In this document: one piece after another, positions 7,703 to 9,655 of the stretch
How the letters are laid out: the number at the start of each line of letters is the position of its first letter
Position numbering within the stretch: position 1 is the stretch's first letter
Assembly (NCBI GenBank): GCA_016841125.1
Contig: JAENZU010000089.1
Location: 1 to 9,655 of the forward strand
Length of the DNA stretch: 9,655 nt
DNA from: Melioribacter sp.
GTDB lineage: Bacteria; Bacteroidota; Ignavibacteria; Ignavibacteriales; Melioribacteraceae
Reading direction: 5' to 3'
Notes under the pieces: generated by a model
Told to the model about the DNA's origin: nothing
What the model saw: the letters and a program-made list of their open reading frames with translations, nothing else
Database searches by the model: none
Program-made: the position numbers and the translations under genes

Positions 7703-8410
7703 TTAAGTTTCTTCAACGAAATCATGTTTCAGATTCGTCTTTTCGATTACCAGGGCATAAACCAGGCAGAGCACAACAAACAATATCAGCAAGAACTGCG
7801 CGGTATACCAGTAGTGGAACGGAAAACCAAGAAACTTAAAGTCGGTTAATGCATTTTGATTATGCACTAAATATAGTTTCATTATTCCGGGAAGTTCGTT
7901 CTTGTATTCTTCTTTTAAAGTCTCATTTTCTACTTTCAACAATGAGTAAGGAAGCAAGTCGATCATTATCTTATCGAATCCTTCGGATTTCAAACCGATT
8001 GAAATTGCTGCTTGCTCATATGCTTCACTATCCAAATCTTTTTGAAATAAATATTTCATCGAATCATTCTGCATGTTGAATACAGTCCAGCTTAAAACAT
8101 TTTTCAATACTTCTTTGTGCTGATCGGAAACAGCAATATTCTTACCCAAGACAGAAATCAGCGATCTTGAAAAGTCTTTTTTCATTTGTAAGTCCGCATT
8201 TGAATCGTTCAAAACTTCCGGATAAACTGATTCAAAAACGGTATAACTTTTTTCAGGTGTAGGTTCATTCAAAATCATAATTGTTATTTGAAACCCGAAT
8301 ACGGCGACAGCCCAAATAACAGCAAGTATCAGAATTAATTTTCTGTTTGCTTTTGCATGCCCCGATAAAGGTTTGAAGAAATTGACCTCGTACCTTTTGT
8401 CTTCAGTCAT
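7703..8410 (-). CDS. DUF4212-like symporter small subunit with a large extracytoplasmic insertion
   Basis: 235 residues; ATG at 8410 has TGAGG 5 bases upstream. TM1 is about 24-47 and TM2 about 203-222. The N-terminal part (a polar start, then one helix) and the C-terminal part (LGFPFHYWYTAQ at 194-205, a helix, then a polar KTNLKHDF tail) resemble the two halves of DUF4212 proteins, the roughly 90-residue partners of VC_2705-type symporters. About 145 extra residues (48-193) lie between the helices. They are mostly charged and apparently helical, with no Cys, no lipobox and no motif I recognise; by the usual topology they would face the periplasm. The immediate upstream position relative to the symporter, 26 bases away, supports a subunit role. 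The match is by eye from the flanking segments. The alternative is an unrelated two-helix membrane protein that happens to sit beside the symporter. Confidence 0.7.
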   Translation of the reverse strand: MTEDKRYEVNFFKPLSGHAKANRKLILILAVIWAVAVFGFQITIMILNEPTPEKSYTVFESVYPEVLNDSNADLQMKKDFSRSLISVLGKNIAVSDQHKEVLKNVLSWTVFNMQNDSMKYLFQKDLDSEAYEQAAISIGLKSEGFDKIMIDLLPYSLLKVENETLKEEYKNELPGIMKLYLVHNQNALTDFKFLGFPFHYWYTAQFLLILFVVLCLVYALVIEKTNLKHDFVEET

Positions 8411-8452
8411 TAGTACCTCAAATAAAGTTTATTGGTTAGTAAATTAGTTTCG

Positions 8453-9655
8453 CTAAAAGAAAAGAAATGCCGAAATTACTAATCTTATATTTGTAACATC
8501 CTTACTGTTTTGAACTTTACCTTTAGAATCGGGCGAACCATAGGAGGCACTTGTCATTTCTACTTCTCCGCCAAATTGAGTATTTCCTGATCTAAAAATA
8601 ATACGGGGAGATACTCTTAAAACCTTTTCAATATCGGCGCCTCTTGAGTAAACAGAACCTGCAATCACATCGTTGGAACCCAAATTTTTTGTGTAGCCGG
8701 CAAAAATTCCAAATTGCAGATCCTTTCCATAACTGAGATCGGTCCAAGCAGAAAGAGTTTTTATTGCGGTATATTTTTCTAAGCCATTTGTGGTGTCGCG
8801 AGACGAAACAGCATAACCGCCCAACATTGTCAGGTCGGTCATATTCTCACCATAAACTCCCTCAGCCTTAACCGTAAATTCACCGAAAGTAGCTTTAATA
8901 AAACCAATTGCTGAAAAGCTGCTGATTTTTTCATCAGTTGCAAATCCCTTGTCTGTTACTATCCGTGGTGTTAAAGATTTGAAGCCGGCACCCGTACCTA
9001 AAACAAATCCATTGCTGATGTATTTTACATTAATATCTAATATGGGTATTGAAGAATTCCGCAAATAAACGGAGGAACCCCCTTGTGGTCCGGTGCTAGC
9101 GAAATCCCTTTGCGAGGCGGCTGTAAAAGATACGTGAACATTATTTATTTTTTGTGTGAATTTTACCTGCGGATTTCTTGAAAATGGTTGAAAAGGTACG
9201 CCGGTATTAAAGGAAACCACACCCGGAAAAACTTCTGTTATAAACATTGGATTCCAATACTGCCCGATAAGCAGAGAAGAGTTTTCCCAATCAAGTTTAA
9301 CGAATGCATGCCTTAACCTGAATCCGTTTATATCACCATCGGAATGACCGAAAAATGCACCTTCAAGAACCCCCGAAGTTTTTGCACCTAAAGCTCGCGG
9401 ACCCGTTATCGTTCCGGTAACTCTTGATTGAACAGAAAGCATATTTAAATTCGTTTTTTCATTAATGTCCTTATTGTTGGGATCCAACATTTCGGCTTGC
9501 GGATAAAGCAGGAAATGCCCCTCTCGAATTGTAACATTCTGCCTGGAATCAAACATTAAATCTGTTTTAACAAAACCCTTAACTTTGATCCCGAAATCTT
9601 CTTCTTCCTTTACTTCAGAATTTTTCTGAGCGATTAGATTGACCGAGAATAAAAA
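8453..9655 (-). CDS. DcaP-like outer-membrane porin (N-terminus beyond window)
   Basis: 400 residues are visible. The frame stays open through the window edge, so an internal Met at 9556 is not the start. The first visible residues (FLFSVNLIAQ) look like the end of a signal peptide. Then come a short acidic linker and a first beta strand, GFVKTDLMFDSRQ (27-39). Alternating polar/hydrophobic strands run to the end, which closes in SAFLFF, the C-terminal aromatic expected for Bam-dependent barrels. FRLRHAF (112-118), GQYWNPMF (131-138), a following VFPG and RNPQ (160-163) resemble the DcaP family of trimeric porins, which favour dicarboxylates. The DcaP N-terminal coiled coil is not evident in the visible part. 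The stop is 42 bases from the small-subunit ATG with no terminator between, so the genes are probably co-transcribed and the porin would feed the symporter. Barrel identity is firm; substrate is inferred. Confidence 0.82.
   Translation of the reverse strand, partial: FLFSVNLIAQKNSEVKEEEDFGIKVKGFVKTDLMFDSRQNVTIREGHFLLYPQAEMLDPNNKDINEKTNLNMLSVQSRVTGTITGPRALGAKTSGVLEGAFFGHSDGDINGFRLRHAFVKLDWENSSLLIGQYWNPMFITEVFPGVVSFNTGVPFQPFSRNPQVKFTQKINNVHVSFTAASQRDFASTGPQGGSSVYLRNSSIPILDINVKYISNGFVLGTGAGFKSLTPRIVTDKGFATDEKISSFSAIGFIKATFGEFTVKAEGVYGENMTDLTMLGGYAVSSRDTTNGLEKYTAIKTLSAWTDLSYGKDLQFGIFAGYTKNLGSNDVIAGSVYSRGADIEKVLRVSPRIIFRSGNTQFGGEVEMTSASYGSPDSKGKVQNSKDVTNIRLVISAFLFF

Noticed and set aside
8453..9556. 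Porin taken to begin at the Met at 9556
   Set aside because: That Met falls inside the first beta strand, and the frame continues upstream through a linker and the end of a signal peptide to the window edge.

Overview
The window is AT-rich (by eye below 40 % G+C) and its proteins are rich in Lys, Ile, Asn and Phe. Some genes have clear Shine-Dalgarno (SD) sequences and others have none, and one upstream region carries a TAnnTTTG-like box. Together with the gene types this suggests a heterotrophic member of the Bacteroidota/Ignavibacteriota side of the FCB group. That placement is an inference; no marker gene is present.

Layout. Positions 1-1459 (minus) hold most of a Tat-exported flavoprotein reductase of the flavocytochrome c/fumarate reductase superfamily, cut at its C-terminus by the window edge. 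Positions 1460-2117 are a long gap without a credible gene. Positions 2118-2954 (plus) encode a metal-dependent TIM-barrel protein of the sugar phosphate isomerase/epimerase (AP endonuclease 2) superfamily. It converges, across 17 bases, on a minus-strand gene set that fills the rest of the window.

In transcription order (right to left) that set is: a DcaP-like outer-membrane porin (N-terminus off the window), a two-helix DUF4212-like symporter small subunit with a large inserted domain, an ActP/VC_2705-type sodium:solute symporter, a strong intrinsic terminator, and a 989-residue membrane sensor with the order TM-sCache_2-TM-PAS-PAS-CBS-CBS-DUF294 nucleotidyltransferase-DUF294_C.

Working model. 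The porin, small subunit and symporter would form a route for small carboxylates across both membranes. The last gene would sense a periplasmic small molecule through its Cache domain and pass the signal through PAS and CBS modules to a GlnD-like nucleotidyltransferase. CBS-DUF294 proteins are known neighbours of ActP-like/DUF4212 transporters, but usually carry a cyclic-nucleotide-binding N-terminus. Here that position holds a transmembrane Cache-PAS sensor, and the small subunit carries an extra extracytoplasmic domain. These two departures are the most interesting content of the window. No RNA genes, CRISPR arrays or mobile elements were seen.
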